DNA from: Antedon mediterranea
Lineage: Eukaryota > Echinodermata > Crinoidea > Comatulida > Antedonidae
Assembly (NCBI RefSeq): GCF_964355755.1
Contig: NC_092672.1
Coordinates: 19,528,501 to 19,592,500 of the forward strand
Length of the DNA: 64,000 bases
Reading direction: 5' to 3'
The notes under the pieces are model-generated. The model was not told the DNA's origin and made no database searches. It worked only from the letters and a program-made list of their open reading frames with translations. The translations under genes and the position numbers were made by a program. The stretch's first letter is position 1, and each line of letters starts with the position of its first letter. This document shows, piece by piece, positions 38,701 to 53,700 of this stretch.

Positions 38701-41700
38701 GACTAAATAGTGCTAATGTGGTTCCATGCCTTCTACTCTCTATATCAGCATGTATAAAGACCCAGGTATCGTGTCCAACAATAATGTCCAACCACCAATA
38801 GTTCTTGATAGTTCAAACACTGAATTATTTAATATTTTAAATAAACTAAAATTTACACTATGTAGTATTTTTGTAAAAAAATTAATAAAATATGCACTAA
38901 ATGTTGATTTTCCTTTTACCTAAACCTTGTATTATTTTAGGTAAATACAGAATTTCATTTACAGTATTGTGGTACAAAACTATGGAACAATCAAGTCCTT
39001 CTGTTGCTGAATTATTTCTTGTAATGTTAAATCTTTGATTAGTTTTACACCTTTTCACCTTCTGTCAATTATTGAAGAATTACTGACATTCAGTGATTGA
39101 AGCCTTCATCTAATGTTCAAGCAGTATTGTTATAATGTGTTTTTTATTGAGAATTGTCCTATAATTTCACACATAAATTAATTATTCCCTGAGATTTGAA
39201 ATCAAAATAAAATGTACATTGACTTATTTAATAATTGCCCTGATTTAATGCACAACTATTAATTTAGATTGTATACTGGCTTTTTCTTTTTATCCAAATG
39301 TACATATAGTGGAGTCTGTTAGGGCTGAAATAAGGGTGTTTGGTTCAGTTTCTTCCAAAAGCACCAAATTTGGTATACAGGTTGCCCACCCTATACAAAT
39401 TCAATTTTTGATGGGCGCCAAGCAAAATGACCCCTTGGGTCACCTAATTTGCATAATTTAAAATGGCGGACATTTTCGCTTAAACATTCTATATCTCTAA
39501 AAATACTGGTCATAGAGAGTTGATTTTTAGCCCAAAATGTTCAGAACATAAACATTCCTATTTACTCTAATGAAGTTTTTTTGAAAAAAATGACCGGAAG
39601 TACCAGTTTTAACCTTTGACCTATATTTTAAGGCATTACCATATCTCAGTAAATAGTTGTCACAGACAGTTTATTTAAGTGTCAAATTGTTCAGAATATA
39701 TTATACAAATAATGAATGTTTATGAGTGCAATGGTACAAATAATGGCACGAGGTGAATGATGAAAGGTTATATCAACGAGGCAAAGCCGAGTTGATATAA
39801 CCTTTCATCATTCACCAAGTGCCATTATTTGTACCATTACACGAATACAAAACATTCATTATTTGTTTTATATAACATCTAAATAACAAACAAAAATGTT
39901 TCAAAAAGTACTATTTAACGATCGTTGAATAGTGCGTACTATTGCACGCCATGTGACCCACATTCGTCCAATCAAATGACCGGAATTTATATAGGTGTTA
40001 TATAAATGTTACTATTTAATTTAATGAAACATTTTATCCAAAAATGACCGGAAGTACTCAGTTTTGCCTTTGAACGTTACGGTGTAATTACCAACCTTGT
40101 TACGGTTAATATATTTTGATATCCATAAAACTACTTGTCATAGAGAGTTAATTTTGGTGTCAAAATGTTCAGAACATAAACATTTCTATTTACTATAATA
40201 AAGTTTTTTCTCAAATAATGACCAGAAATACCATATTTGACCTTTGACCTGTTTTTTCAGGCAAATTGCCATATCTCATTATTGGGTTGGAGTGGAAAGT
40301 TCATTTTGGTTTCAGATTGTTCAGAATATATATGTTTCTATTCTGCTTAATAGAAGACTTTTCAAAAAAATGTCAGGAAGTATAGTTATTGACTTGTTAA
40401 ATACATAAAATTTATAAATTTGTTCAGTTAATTGTATAGTTAACTGTATATTTATGATATTATTTTGCAACCCACTTTTGAGCACTTGTCGAAGATGGCT
40501 GCTTGCATGTGCAATTGAACAAAGTATACTGAACAAAGTTGAATAGATTGTCCTATTTGTAGTGAGTCTAGAGTAATGTAAATGAGAAATGAGAAAATTG
40601 TATATACAAAAAATACCCAATCTCATCTAATCGAGTACTTAAATGAAGTCTTCTACGCATTAACTCTCTATGACAAGTAGTTTTATGGATATCAAAATAT
40701 ATTAACCGTAACAAGGTTGGTAATTACACCGTAACGGTCAAAGGCAAAACTGAGTACTTCCGGTCATTTTAGGATAAAATGTTTCATTAAACTAAATAGT
40801 AACATATATATTCTGAACAATTTGACACTTAAATAAACTGTCTGTGACAACTATTTACTGAGATATGGCAATGCTTTAAAATATGGGTCAAAGGTTAAAA
40901 CTGGTACTTCCGGTCATTTTTAAAAAAAAAATACTTCATTAGAGTAAATAGGAATGTTTATGTTCTGAACATTTTGAGCTAAAAATCAACTCTCTATGAC
41001 CAGTAGTTTCAGAGATATAGACTGTTTAAGCGAAAGTGTCCGCCATTTAAAATTATGCAAATTAGGTGACCCAAGGGGTCATTTTGCTTGGCGCCCATCA
41101 AAAATTTAATTTGTATAGGGTGGGCAACCTGTATACCAAATTTGATGCTTTTGGAAAAAAGTGAACCAAAATATCCCTAACAGACTCCACTTGAAAAACA
41201 TAAGCACTCATTTTGAGGGCTTGTGATGAGTTAAAAATCAAATAATTTATTATCAAGTTAAAGTTCAAAACAATTTTTTTTGTAATGGTCAAATGAATAC
41301 AAAACAGAAAATATATTTAGGTTACATTAATTTCTTTAAAAAGTAGCATGAAAACATAAAATAAATTACATGAATAAAGGTAATAACTATACAGGAACCA
41401 AAACTTAAAATAAATAAATAAAATCAACAGAAATATAGACAATAGCATATTATTTTATCAGAAAAGTAGTTGGAGAGATAATGATTTTCAATTATTATAC
41501 AAAAGTCTTTCTGATTAGAAACAAGGGTTGAATCAAGACAATTTCACCTATATTTGGGATAAAACATTATTTTTTGTTTAAAATAATTGCCAAACTCTGC
41601 AATCATCCAAAAAACATAGCAAACCTCATTTAACCAACATAAAAGTGATAGAATCAATAGTGTACAACTCACTTGGTTTGTCAATTAACAAATTTAAATA

Positions 41701-44700
41701 TATTTTTGTTAAATACTTAATTTTGTGGTTATAAGCATCATTTTTTGGTTTAAAAACAATATTGATAAACCTTCACCGCCCCAAACAATGTTACAGTAAT
41801 GTATAAGTAAAACATTTTATTTTAATTTCTTTAGAATACTAATATATTTAGATATTTTATTTGAGAAAAATTGTTGGCAGCCAATAATCTAATTAAAAGA
41901 CCAAGGAATGATACTTCACTTTTTTCAATTAATTTTCCATTAAAAAAATATAACAATTGTTGTGTGTAAGTTCACTAATACAATTAGTTTTAGTCGTATT
42001 ATTTAATAATTAGTTTGTAGTGAACAATTTACTAACTTACTTAACTTTAAATTTAAAAAGTTCAACAAGACATCAATATTGTTATGAAAATATAAAGTTG
42101 TATCATCTGCATAAAAAAATATTGTGTCTGAAAGATTTACTAATTATTAATTTGAAATAATGATTTCGATCTGTAAAATATCTTTTTAACCACGCTATGA
42201 AAGGCCCCAAAATACCATAACGAAACAACTAGAAAATATCATGGTTAACAACATCAAAAGTTTTTGATAAATCTAGAAAAGTACTTTCAAATGCAGTATT
42301 AACAGAATTATATTAGTGAGTTCAAGAAAAGCATGACAAGTGGTATTGTATGCATACATTTTTCATTATATTTTTGAAAAAATGGGTAAAATTAAGATTG
42401 GTATAAAAGTATCTATTTTTAAATACAGGATTTACATTTAATATGATTAGGTACAGAACCCATCATGAATGATTAATTAATGGCGTATGTGAGATGGCTT
42501 ATAATTAATGGAGCAACCTTTTTAAGAATCATGCTCTGAACCTTTACTAGAATTCAAATTATTAATTATATTAAGCACTTCTGTTTCAGATATAAATGAG
42601 AGGCTATATGGGAGGTGGTAATTAACAGATTAGGTCTTTGCCATTTTAGAATATAGAATTACAGAGTTTTACAAATGTGGCTATACTTTTTATCTTGAAA
42701 TATTTGAACTTTTATGAATTTTTAAAAGTTTATGCTAATGTTTACTAAATTTATTTAGGTGGGGTGTGTAGAGGGTGTCATCAATAGTTGTTTTAGTGTT
42801 TTGGTTTTTTTTTAACTTCAAAAAGTATATAAAAAAATGTATCCAACATTAGGATTAACTGTACAGTTTAGACGAATCAGTTTGAGAAAGATAAAAGCAA
42901 AATGCACCTATATCTGTAATTCAGTATCAATGGTCAAGAACGTCAACCTTATTGAAAGTTAATCATAATCAATTATTTTTGAAATAGGTAAATGATCAGA
43001 GATGTCTGAATTGTAATACCTGATGAAATATCAATCCATAAGACCATAATTTAACATCAAATAAATAGTCATAAAATTAAATCTTCTTTATTTTAATATA
43101 TTCCTCTTTTTGTTTTCTTTTGAAAAAGGTTTTAATACACCAAGAAAAAAAAACACAAATATAAACATCTACCCTGTATACACATGGGGTCAGATCATCT
43201 TTCTATTTGACCTATTCGCTTCCCTTCAATATCTACATCCGTCGCTAGGACAGAATAATCTGGATTTTTTTGTTTTACATTAATCCAAGTTAATCAACTA
43301 CCACACTTTATTTCAAATAATAACATTTTTTAGCTTAATTATTTTTTTGTTAAATGGCTGCATAATTAGTTATCCACACCTTGGCGGATAACTCCTTGTG
43401 ATTGTATAAAATCATCATCAACTTTTTTTATCTGTATTATTCTTCTTTCATTCCATATTTCATAACTTTGTATAGTTTTGTGCACCTCCTACTTTTTAAA
43501 AATGTCAGAGTTGCGCAACATGACTTTCGCACGATTTTATGAATTTAAATGATTGATCATAGATTAAAAACCAAACGTCATTTTGTATTGACACTTTTTA
43601 AATTTAAGTCATATCAAGAGTAACTTTCTGTGGATTGAAAATGCCATGCTTCACATAAAGTTACGCGCACAAGATTTTTTCTTATACCCAACACCTGCAA
43701 TTGCTGTAACTAATAATGCGTATTTTCATTATAAGCCTTAAAAGAATTGAAAAGTCAATTAAACCATCAAATATTATTTTAATGATTTTACTGATTTTGA
43801 TTTTAAATGTATTATGGCTACCCTTACAGTACATGATGGCATTGTTAACCCTATTTCACATTGACCATTCTTATTATTTGAAATACATTATGGCTACTCA
43901 TACATGCTGATTGCCTTCTTAACCCTATTTCACATTGACTATTCTTTTTATTGTACAAGTTACTAAATGTTTTAGTTTACTTAATTCACTTCCCACAACC
44001 TTAATCAATAATCACCTTGACAAATTTCAATATAAATTTACCTCCTGGTTCATCCTGTTTTTCATCACTGTTTTCCTCCTTGTACTCTATTTGCACAAAC
44101 ATACTTTGCCTATTATATTATTCTTAATAGTGTTGTTGTTTACAATAGTGATGAAAGCATTAATTTTGAAAATTTCTGTAATTTCGCGTGGAAGTAATCA
44201 TATTTATCTTAATTTATGTCATGTTCATCCCACCAAAATCTGATGATGAAAACAGTTACCATGAAATTAGTACTTATGTAGAAACAAGGCTATATAAAAA
44301 AGGATAGATTCAGGGTTTAACAAAATATATGACATAATCAATTCTAACCGGCTGAAAACATCTATTGAAATCCTCCATACATTATGTAGAAGAGCTGACT
44401 ATTGCAATATGCTTTATTAGTTGATGCCATTCCAAAAGATTGTAAGTATAATTAAGAATCATAACAACAATATGTCAAATTCAAATTCAAATATTCTTTA
44501 TTCATCCTCAATCAAGAAAATATACAACAACAATATATGAGAACATAAAAAAAATGAAAAGGAATCACATAAAAACTCAAAAGAGCTTGATTAGTTGTGT
44601 ACCCCTACGTCCCTAACTAGCCTAAAAAACTAAAACATAAATAATAAAAAAGCTGTGCATACATACTGTCTGTACATATTAAGGATGAATGTATTATAAC

Positions 44701-47700
44701 AATTAAATAACACATAACACATAACAGCAAAATGTATACTCATGCTTTAAATCAAAAGCTATTACTTCTCGTGTTTTGAACAAATGGAATGTTGCTCTCA
44801 ACGCCCAAAACATAAATCCGATAAAGAAGGTGAAAAATGAAAAAATATACTAAATTATAAAACATTACATAAAATTGTTTCAACTAACTTACAGCTGTAT
44901 CTGGAAATTGAAAAAAATGAATGTTATATATGTGTTATTGAAAATGAAAAGCATATGTTCTTATATTGTATACATAACAAACATTTTTATAGGAATAGAC
45001 AATAGCAGAAGTTCATTTAAAGTAGGGCCTACCTCTTTAATGCAGGCTCAGATTGTCTACAGTATATACATACTGTATATACAGTGCAATGCTTTAAGTA
45101 TCTAATACCTTGCAATTTTATATTCTTTTAACAATCATAAATCATACAGGTTTGATAATGCATTTTTTCTCATATATGTATAATTTTCTAACAATTTGAA
45201 TAAAATAGGTGTTTATCAAGTCAATACTGTATTCAAATTTAGAAACAGCTTAATCACAAAATAATGGGATCATTGTGCACTTTGTAATATTAATAATTCA
45301 TTATATGATGTATTGATACTTTAACACTTCTTTATTGTATCTTGAACTTTGTTGTTATCATTGATACAATAATACATGAATCAAATGTCAACAATTATAG
45401 AGCATTCATATTAACAGTTAATGTTGACTGATATGATTTTACTGTACCTTTCATCTCATCTTGAAAATTAAAAAAGTAAATAAAAATTAATCAAATATTA
45501 AAAATAATTTAAATATAAAGCTGATGATATTGATTGCAATTTGCCTAATGAGGTTTGATGATGAAAATAAGAATTCAGCAGGGTGAATTTTCAATGCGAG
45601 ATGTAGGCATAAGTAATAATAACCTGTCATTCTTTTAAAATACAAAATAAATTTGCAAATTGATGGTAAATACCATTTTAAAAGAGTTTATATGAAAGTA
45701 TTTGTATGAAAAAATTGAATTATCATATGCATTTATTATTTTTAGAATGGATCAACACCTCTGATTGAAGCTGCAAATAGGGGTTTTCACGAAGTCTGCT
45801 TGGTCCTTCTCAATAAGGGAGCTGATGCAAATCAACAAAACAAGGTACTTTCACACATTGTATTTTAAAAATTTTTAAATACATAGGTGGACAGTACATA
45901 CTAATAACAATTTATGTTTTGTCATTGATAATGGGATTGTAGGATAATTCAAAATTATTACTAGTTCAAAATCTAGACTAGTAGTATATTTAATTTGTTT
46001 GAAAATGTATACCACAAATATTTGTTGACATGTGCACAACAAATAGTTTGTTTATTTTGCCTAATTTATCACTCAACTTTGTTACTCTATTTTGTAAAGA
46101 AATTAATCAGAGCCTTATCATTAAATGTTTACATTATTTATATGCAGTATGTTTATTTACATATTTCTTGGTAGCAGAAATGAAGCTCACCTTATTCTGT
46201 CATATTTCCTCACAGTGGTTTGAATTCAGTACATTGCATTTCATATGCCGTTTCTTATACCTTACTGTACTGTATATTTTTCCCCCTTGACCATAACAAA
46301 TATTTAAACTTCAATTTAAAAAAAACAATTCTTCTTTTCTATTGTTTGTAGAATACTGATACTACTATGTCTTGTCACTCAATAAATATTATTTACCACC
46401 AAAAACGTACATTGCCTCATACTTACCTATATTTTCCGAGAACTTTACTTTTACCTGGAAAATGATTTAAATGAAAAGAAGAATAATTACCCAAAAAAGG
46501 TGAAAATCATTATGTAGTTAAATGTAATAATGAGGGCACAATTATTGTTGTTATTTTTTAGCCATTTCATGCATGGATTACCACAATGCTTTCTTATTTA
46601 TGTTATAATCTGTTTTTAAAAATGATTTGATAATAAATATCTGCTAATTAATTAATTAATGTATGTTTAAAATAAAAAAAAACAAAAATGAAATTAATTC
46701 TAAATAGGCCATGTGGTTTTTCTTGGTCAGAATAGCATATAGCTTGTTAGATTGAATTAATTAATGGAGGTTTGCGCAGGGTTTTTGGGGTTTGTGCAGT
46801 TTAGCAATACCCCTGTGTTATTGATCTTGATCATCAAGTTAGTGAGGGTTTTAATATATTCCTGTCAGTCTGAATGGCAATATGCTATATGGTGACAAAA
46901 ATAATAATACATAGCCATGTCCTATATTGAATCCCAAATTCATAAGTTTTTATGTAGACTTTGACAATATTATTTGCATACAAACCAGCAGCCACTTCCA
47001 GAAATGAGGCACTTTTGCGCTACCTAACAGGTAAAAGGCAACGCAATAGGGGGCGCAATTGCGTTTGCAAAGGAGTTCACAATAACACTAGAAGCTAAGT
47101 TTCTCAAAGGTATGACCCCTTTTAGCAATGGGCTTAGCATCCAGTGAAGCTAAAATCCTCTCTAAAATTGTGCGATAAATCGTGACATTTTGATGCCGGA
47201 CATAACTACTAATTTCACCCCATCATTTCCCACACTTGTGTTACCAAGTCCTTGGTAATATACCTCATAAATGCTGCACCTCCCCGTATGGAAATATTTA
47301 ACAGTGGCTTTTATATTCATACAGCAGAAACTGGATAACAAGATATGAAGCAACAAACAAAAATTTATATAAAAATATCTTACACAAAGAATGAATAGGT
47401 TCACATTAAAAAAAACTTATACATTCACTTTGTGATTGGCCATTGTATTGGTCTAAGTTTAAAAATGACTTCACAAGCTTTGTTCAATCGCATTTTAAAA
47501 ATAAACTTTCAATGAACAATTCTGATAATTATTAGAACTGTGCATACACTGGACTTATACAAATGCACAGATTAATTGTTTGTTTTTTATAATCGTCTAC
47601 CGACTACTGTATCATGTAAAACTTTTAGGTTCCTTACTCCAAACATGACTTTGAGTTAACAACTCATAAACTATTATTTTTTTTATTGTTGAAAGAGAAA

Positions 47701-50700
47701 TTGAACTTGAATGTATCACCTGGTTTCTACTTACCGTATACATCCTTGAAACTCATCAAGATGCAGATACAATCACTCATAAAGTTATACAATTTATTGT
47801 AATACTTCCTATTATATTGTATACACATATTTCTTTTAATGCAAAATCAATCTGCAAATGTTGCATGGTTCTTATCATCAGACCAGGTACATTGCACCTA
47901 CTTTTATTTCATACTTTTTTCAAACTCATTGTCAACAGTTCTTAAACAAAATTGACTTCATTGTCTGTTTAAATATTTTGATTTTGATTATTATAATTTT
48001 TGATATGAATTGATTTTTTGTAAAACAACATAATATTAAGTACGATCTAGTGAGTGAGTGGCCGAGCGGTTAAGACAGTGGAACCGTAATTACGTAGCCA
48101 TAACATCGGCAGGGGTTCGAGGCTCACTCACTCCATGGGTCTGGTGGTAGAACGAGTCTTCTCGGATAAGGACTATAAACCGTAGGTCTAGTGTACACAT
48201 CTAGCTCGTGTGCACTTTAAAGAACCTAGTACATCTTTCGAGACGATCAGTAGGGGGTTACCCCGGTGTATTAGTACATCACAGCCACTGATCACCAACT
48301 GGGCCCTCTGGGAGACCAGTCTTTGACTTTACCCAGTATAAATATAAATTTCAATTTCAATTTCAAATCATTTTCTTTGCATCTTTTATTCACCACTGAT
48401 GTAATAATGTTATGTTATTAAATGCAACTCTTAATAGGTCAAGGGTCAAATAATAAATATATATTGTTATTGTATACTATTTATTTTCACAAATTTTATT
48501 ATTATTACTATATTATAACTTATATTATCAAGGTTCTATCTTTTATTTTTTAATGAATCCCAAAAGTTTGAGACCTGTCAGTCTGTAAAGCTGTGGACAG
48601 AGATAAAATCCTTTTTTTTGTATTATAAATAAAGCATGGCTTCCTGAGCTCCATTTGATTCTTTCAAAGTTAAAATGATATATATACTAAAAGGAAAATA
48701 ATATGTGTTACTAAGTCACGTATCCATGGTGATTGTGATGACAGGCCCAGACTCTATACTATACATGATATTACGATACCATCTGAATTAAATATTCAGC
48801 CAGTGTGCAAAAACTTCTGGATACTATTTAAGTTGATTATCAATGAAGCATTCCTATAATTATATAATATGGTTCAAGCCACAAAAGAGAACAAAAATGA
48901 CAGTGCATTTAACATCGTGTATAAGAGAATGACAAATTTGAATAAAGTATAAAAGCATGAAAGAGTATAAGAGCATAATGTCAATACAGAGAAGAGATTA
49001 GTGGTTTTCTGTAGTTTGCAACGCCCTTTTCATTAATTGGGTACGCTGTGTGTTACTTAGAGCATTGTCACACATTGCATACAAAAACAAGTCATGATAT
49101 TATTTTATGCTCACAAAACTGAATTCAGAAGAACATCAAGCATATATTTCTGAATAAAACTGAACAAAAATGAAATAGTAGTTTCTATAATTAAATTGCT
49201 TTTAAAAAAATTATTTGGGATTTACACTACCCATCTGAATATACATGCACCTTAATCTGAATACCTTATCCAACATGATTACAGTGTTTAAACAGCGAAT
49301 AATACTATGCCTTTGTAGATTCATTCCATAACATAGTTTCATTCCATTAAAACTACAATAGTAACATTATCGTATAACCTATATAACCTACCACTTTTTA
49401 ATAGAATTAACTGAATGCTATCATCTCTTTAACTATTTAATACACAATAACATCTACCTGTCTATGATAGTGCAGCGTGTCAATCACAGCTAAAGACACC
49501 AGTTGTACACCTTTGTGTCTTATTATCCAATGCATTCCAACACAATGCTGCTCAGACACATGATGGGATCAGATTGTTTTTATATAATTGTCCTTTATTA
49601 CTAATTATAATATTGACAACCATTCTGATGTTTATTCATAGTTGTGCAGAGCCATGATAAATACAATTGTCACAGCTTGAATAAGGTAACAGGGAGAAAT
49701 TTAAATGAAAACCTTCCTCAAAATATTATTTCTCTGCTCAAATGCTGGATTGTAATGAGTTTTTAATATTAAATGTGTCTATATAATTTATTGTTTGTTA
49801 AGTAGGTCTTTTACCACACTGATGTTTATATGTGAAATGGTTAAATGTATTCAGATTGAGATCTTTTGAAAAATACATATATACAAATACACCAAAAAAA
49901 AAAAAAAAAAAAAAAAAAAAAAGCATCTACCCTGTATGTGATGATACACATGGGGTCAAATCATTTTTCTATTCGACCTATTCGCTAGGACAGAATAATC
50001 TGGATTTTTTTTTTAACTACCACACTTTATTTCAAAAGATAACATTTTTTAGCATAATTATTTTTTTTGTAAAATGGCTGCATAATTAGTTATCCACACC
50101 TTGGAGGATAACTCTTTGTGATTGTATAAAATGATCATCAACTTGTTTTATCTGTATTATTCTTCTTTCATTCCACATTTCATAACTTCGTAAAGTTGTG
50201 CACCTACTATTTTTTTTAAACGTCAGAGTTACGCAACATGACTTTCGCCCGATTTTATGAATTTAAATGATTGATCATATATCAAAAAACCAAACGTCAT
50301 TTTGTATTGACACTTTTTTAATTTAAGTCATATCAAGAGTCAACTTTCTATGGATTAAAAATGGCATGTTTCACAAAGTTACGCGCACAAGATTTCTTAC
50401 AACCAACACCTGCACTTGCTGTAACTTAATGCGTATTCTCGGTTTGTGAACTTAATTCTCTTGAATTTTTCATTATAAACCTTTAAAGAATTGAAAAGTC
50501 AATTAAACCATATCTAATTTTATTTTAATGACTTACTGATTTTGATTTTAAATGCATTATGGCTACTCATACATGCTGATTGCCTTTTTAACCCTATTTC
50601 ACATTGACTATTCTTATTATTGTACAAGTTACTAAATGTTTTAGTTTACTTAATTCACTTCCCACAACCTTAATCAATAATCACCTTGACAAATTTCACT

Positions 50701-53700
50701 ATAAATTTACCTCCTGGTTCATCCTGTTTTTCATCACTGTTTTCCTCCTTGTACTCTAAACGCACAAACATACTTTGCCTATTATATTATTCTTAATGTA
50801 TATATAGTATAAGCCCATGGAGTAATTTATAATTCTTCCGTAAGCTTCCTAATTACATGTAAAGATAATAAAAGCGTCACATTTTGTATCTTATTTGTTT
50901 TGTGTATTTCAGTTATAAACGGCTACTACTGTAGAAAACATTTTTTTTGTACTGTACGGTAACTATTAATTTAAATAATAATATTTATTATTTGCATATC
51001 TACGGACGTACCATAATTTTCTAAATTCTTTTCAATTCAATATGTTCTAGCAATACTTTCGAATTCGTAAATAATGTGTACTTGCTTTTTTAACTTCAGA
51101 TTACGGACGATATACCTAAAGCAGGGAAAAATTTCATTTGAAAATTTTGTTTAGCAAAATTGCTAATCAAACTGATTTTTTAGTCAAAAAACATAGTTTT
51201 GTATTGTATTTTTTGCTACACAATTGTAGAAATGTGTAGCAAAAAGGTTGTTTTGTATAGCTTTTTGCTATGCTACACTGGCGAAATTATTCCCTGTAAA
51301 GTGTATTTAAAATATACAGTAGTGTAAAATATTCTGTATTTATTTTTGTTACAATGAAAGTTACTGACCGTAAACATTCATGCATAGCCTACTTTAAAAC
51401 ATAGAAAATGAGACTTCAATTGCAACTCTTGCATTTTTAAGTTTAACTACGTCAACCTTAAAATCTGTTCGTCAGTAGGGCTCACACAAAGATGGGTGCT
51501 GATGCTAGTAATTTATATGATCAAATCATTTGATATCTGCTGCTGCAGTTGAGATTCATACACTTTAAAGTAAAGTTTGATTTTATGTGATCACATCATT
51601 TCCCTATTATCATTTGATTTATAATTTTAGTTGTAATTTTGTTGTTGTCGTCGTGGTGTATGTTGGTGAAACTAAACAAGATGAACGGATTAAAGAATAA
51701 AACATCTTACAATGTTTCTATGTTGTGCAGTGAAAATAAACTCTTTCAGTGCAATATTATAGAAACTATTTTTATCAAGAAAGAGACCATACAAATACAA
51801 ATGTTGTTTTATCCTAATGTCTAATACCAACCTTCATTCAAAATCAATTATTTTTTTAGGTAGATCAAGATCAAATATAGTTCTGACTTGTTAATGGTCA
51901 CATGCCAGTATAGTTTATTGGGCTTGCCAGTGACAATGACAAAATATTTATTATTTTGGTCTACTATTACAGTAACACTTTTTATCAATTAATGACTGTA
52001 TAACATATCAGTGCAATGTCCACTATTGTATTTTAAAAAATCAACAAATATATATATATATTGTTTTTTTATATTGAAACTGAGAAAGGCATATATTCCT
52101 GATCTAAAATTATTTTCACTTTGGGATATTTTTGTAAATTACAACTTTCATAAAAAAATATCATTAAAAAAAAAGACAACATTGTATGTCCGAACATAGT
52201 ATAAATATTCACATGGTATAAATATATAATTTGTAAAATGCATCAGAGGTCGTACATTTACAAAATAAAAAGAAAAAAAGGAATTTACATATTTATTTTT
52301 ATACAGAGGTAAGTGAGTGGCACTATAGCCTTGTCAGTGTAACTCTGTTATTTTTTTTTTCTGCTATAAATGAGTTAGGAATAAAATTGTCATGTGACAG
52401 AATACCAATGTAACATTTTTTCTTTAATCAGTATTTTAAAACCTGATGATTATGACCTCTTTCCAGGCTGGAAACACTCCACTACATTTACATTTGGCTC
52501 CTATATATAAGGATCCTACATTAGAAATGGTGACCTGTCTCATAAATAAGGGGGCGTCAGTGACATCACAAAATAAGGTAATATATATACAGACAATTTC
52601 AGTAATACTGTATGGCAACAATCTTTCACCTACTCTAGTAAATTATTCTATTCTTTTTTTTTCTTTTTTTTATATCTGGTTCATCATATAATTAATAATA
52701 ATGATAATTATTATTAAATTGTGTGATTTTTGGTAGACCTATTTAAAAAACCATTCCTTCAAAGATGACAATATCTACTATCACAGCGATTTTAAACTGA
52801 TAGGAAGATTGTGGGTTGTATAATTTATGCTGAGATTGGACCTATCGGATATTTCGACGACATGAAGTAATGGCAGTGGGTAGAGATAATGTGCCCGGCT
52901 TCATAAGTTATTTAATAAGGGCGTTTAATCCTATAACCTATGCTTCATTATTATACTCTGTAGCCACCAGTATTTCAATACTGATCTACACATGCGCACA
53001 GCTCGAATCTGAATTAAATGAAAGAAAGAATATTTAATGTTATTTTTTGAACAGATTTCAGGATTATTCTCAATGTGTAATTCAATCTAGAAATTGACAT
53101 TGAAATCTAAATCATTCAGTTAAATAACTCATAAAGAGCAGACCTCCCAACTATGCTGATAATGGCGAAAGCAATTTTGAATATACAGAAAAATATCCTG
53201 ATATTTCTAATCTCTATTAAGACTCTAGATAAGAAGAAAAAGAAAATATGCTAAATATCCGCACAACGTTTGTAATAAATTCATGTATTGTTTAATAATT
53301 AAAATATTTGTATTTTCCGCCATTTGGCATACCCATATTTACTATTATAAATACCAAAACCTTTACATTTTTAGTAGCGCCCTCTATGGTCTAATGTATT
53401 TTTCAAAATATTATAGCGCCCTGTATAGTTTGGACATGATTTCATAAAACCTCCCAATATATCATTTGATTTGTTGAGAGGTGACAAACTTATAACAGCC
53501 GATTATATAAACTGAATAACAATGTATTTTACTTTACTGTTAGTGTATTGTCAATTATAGGCCTTTTGCTTATTTCATAAAGACAATACACATTAAACAA
53601 TGATTCGATAAAGATTGAAATGTTGAATCATGAATTCCCTAATATTATTGTTGTTGTTGTTGGCGTCTTTGCCGCACCCAACATTTCCAGAAAAAAGGGT

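Larger units (their letters stand above)
20902..48315 (+). repeat. Segmental tandem duplication, unit 2 (complete, 27,414 bp)
   Basis: If the junction is a SINE-SINE crossover, the complete second unit runs from the 3' end of the SINE at 20635-20953 to the equivalent base in the SINE at 48049. It contains ANK exons C, A' and B'. Bases 29588-48315 are the part also seen as 1-20901. Bases 20902-29587 have no partner in the window because unit 1's matching part would be upstream. After 48316 the sequence no longer follows unit 1. Confidence 0.75.

Noticed and set aside
21808-48345. Loss of ANK exon C from the second copy
   Set aside because: With the junction at the SINE, exon C belongs to the start of unit 2, and its partner is expected upstream of the window. 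No deletion is needed.
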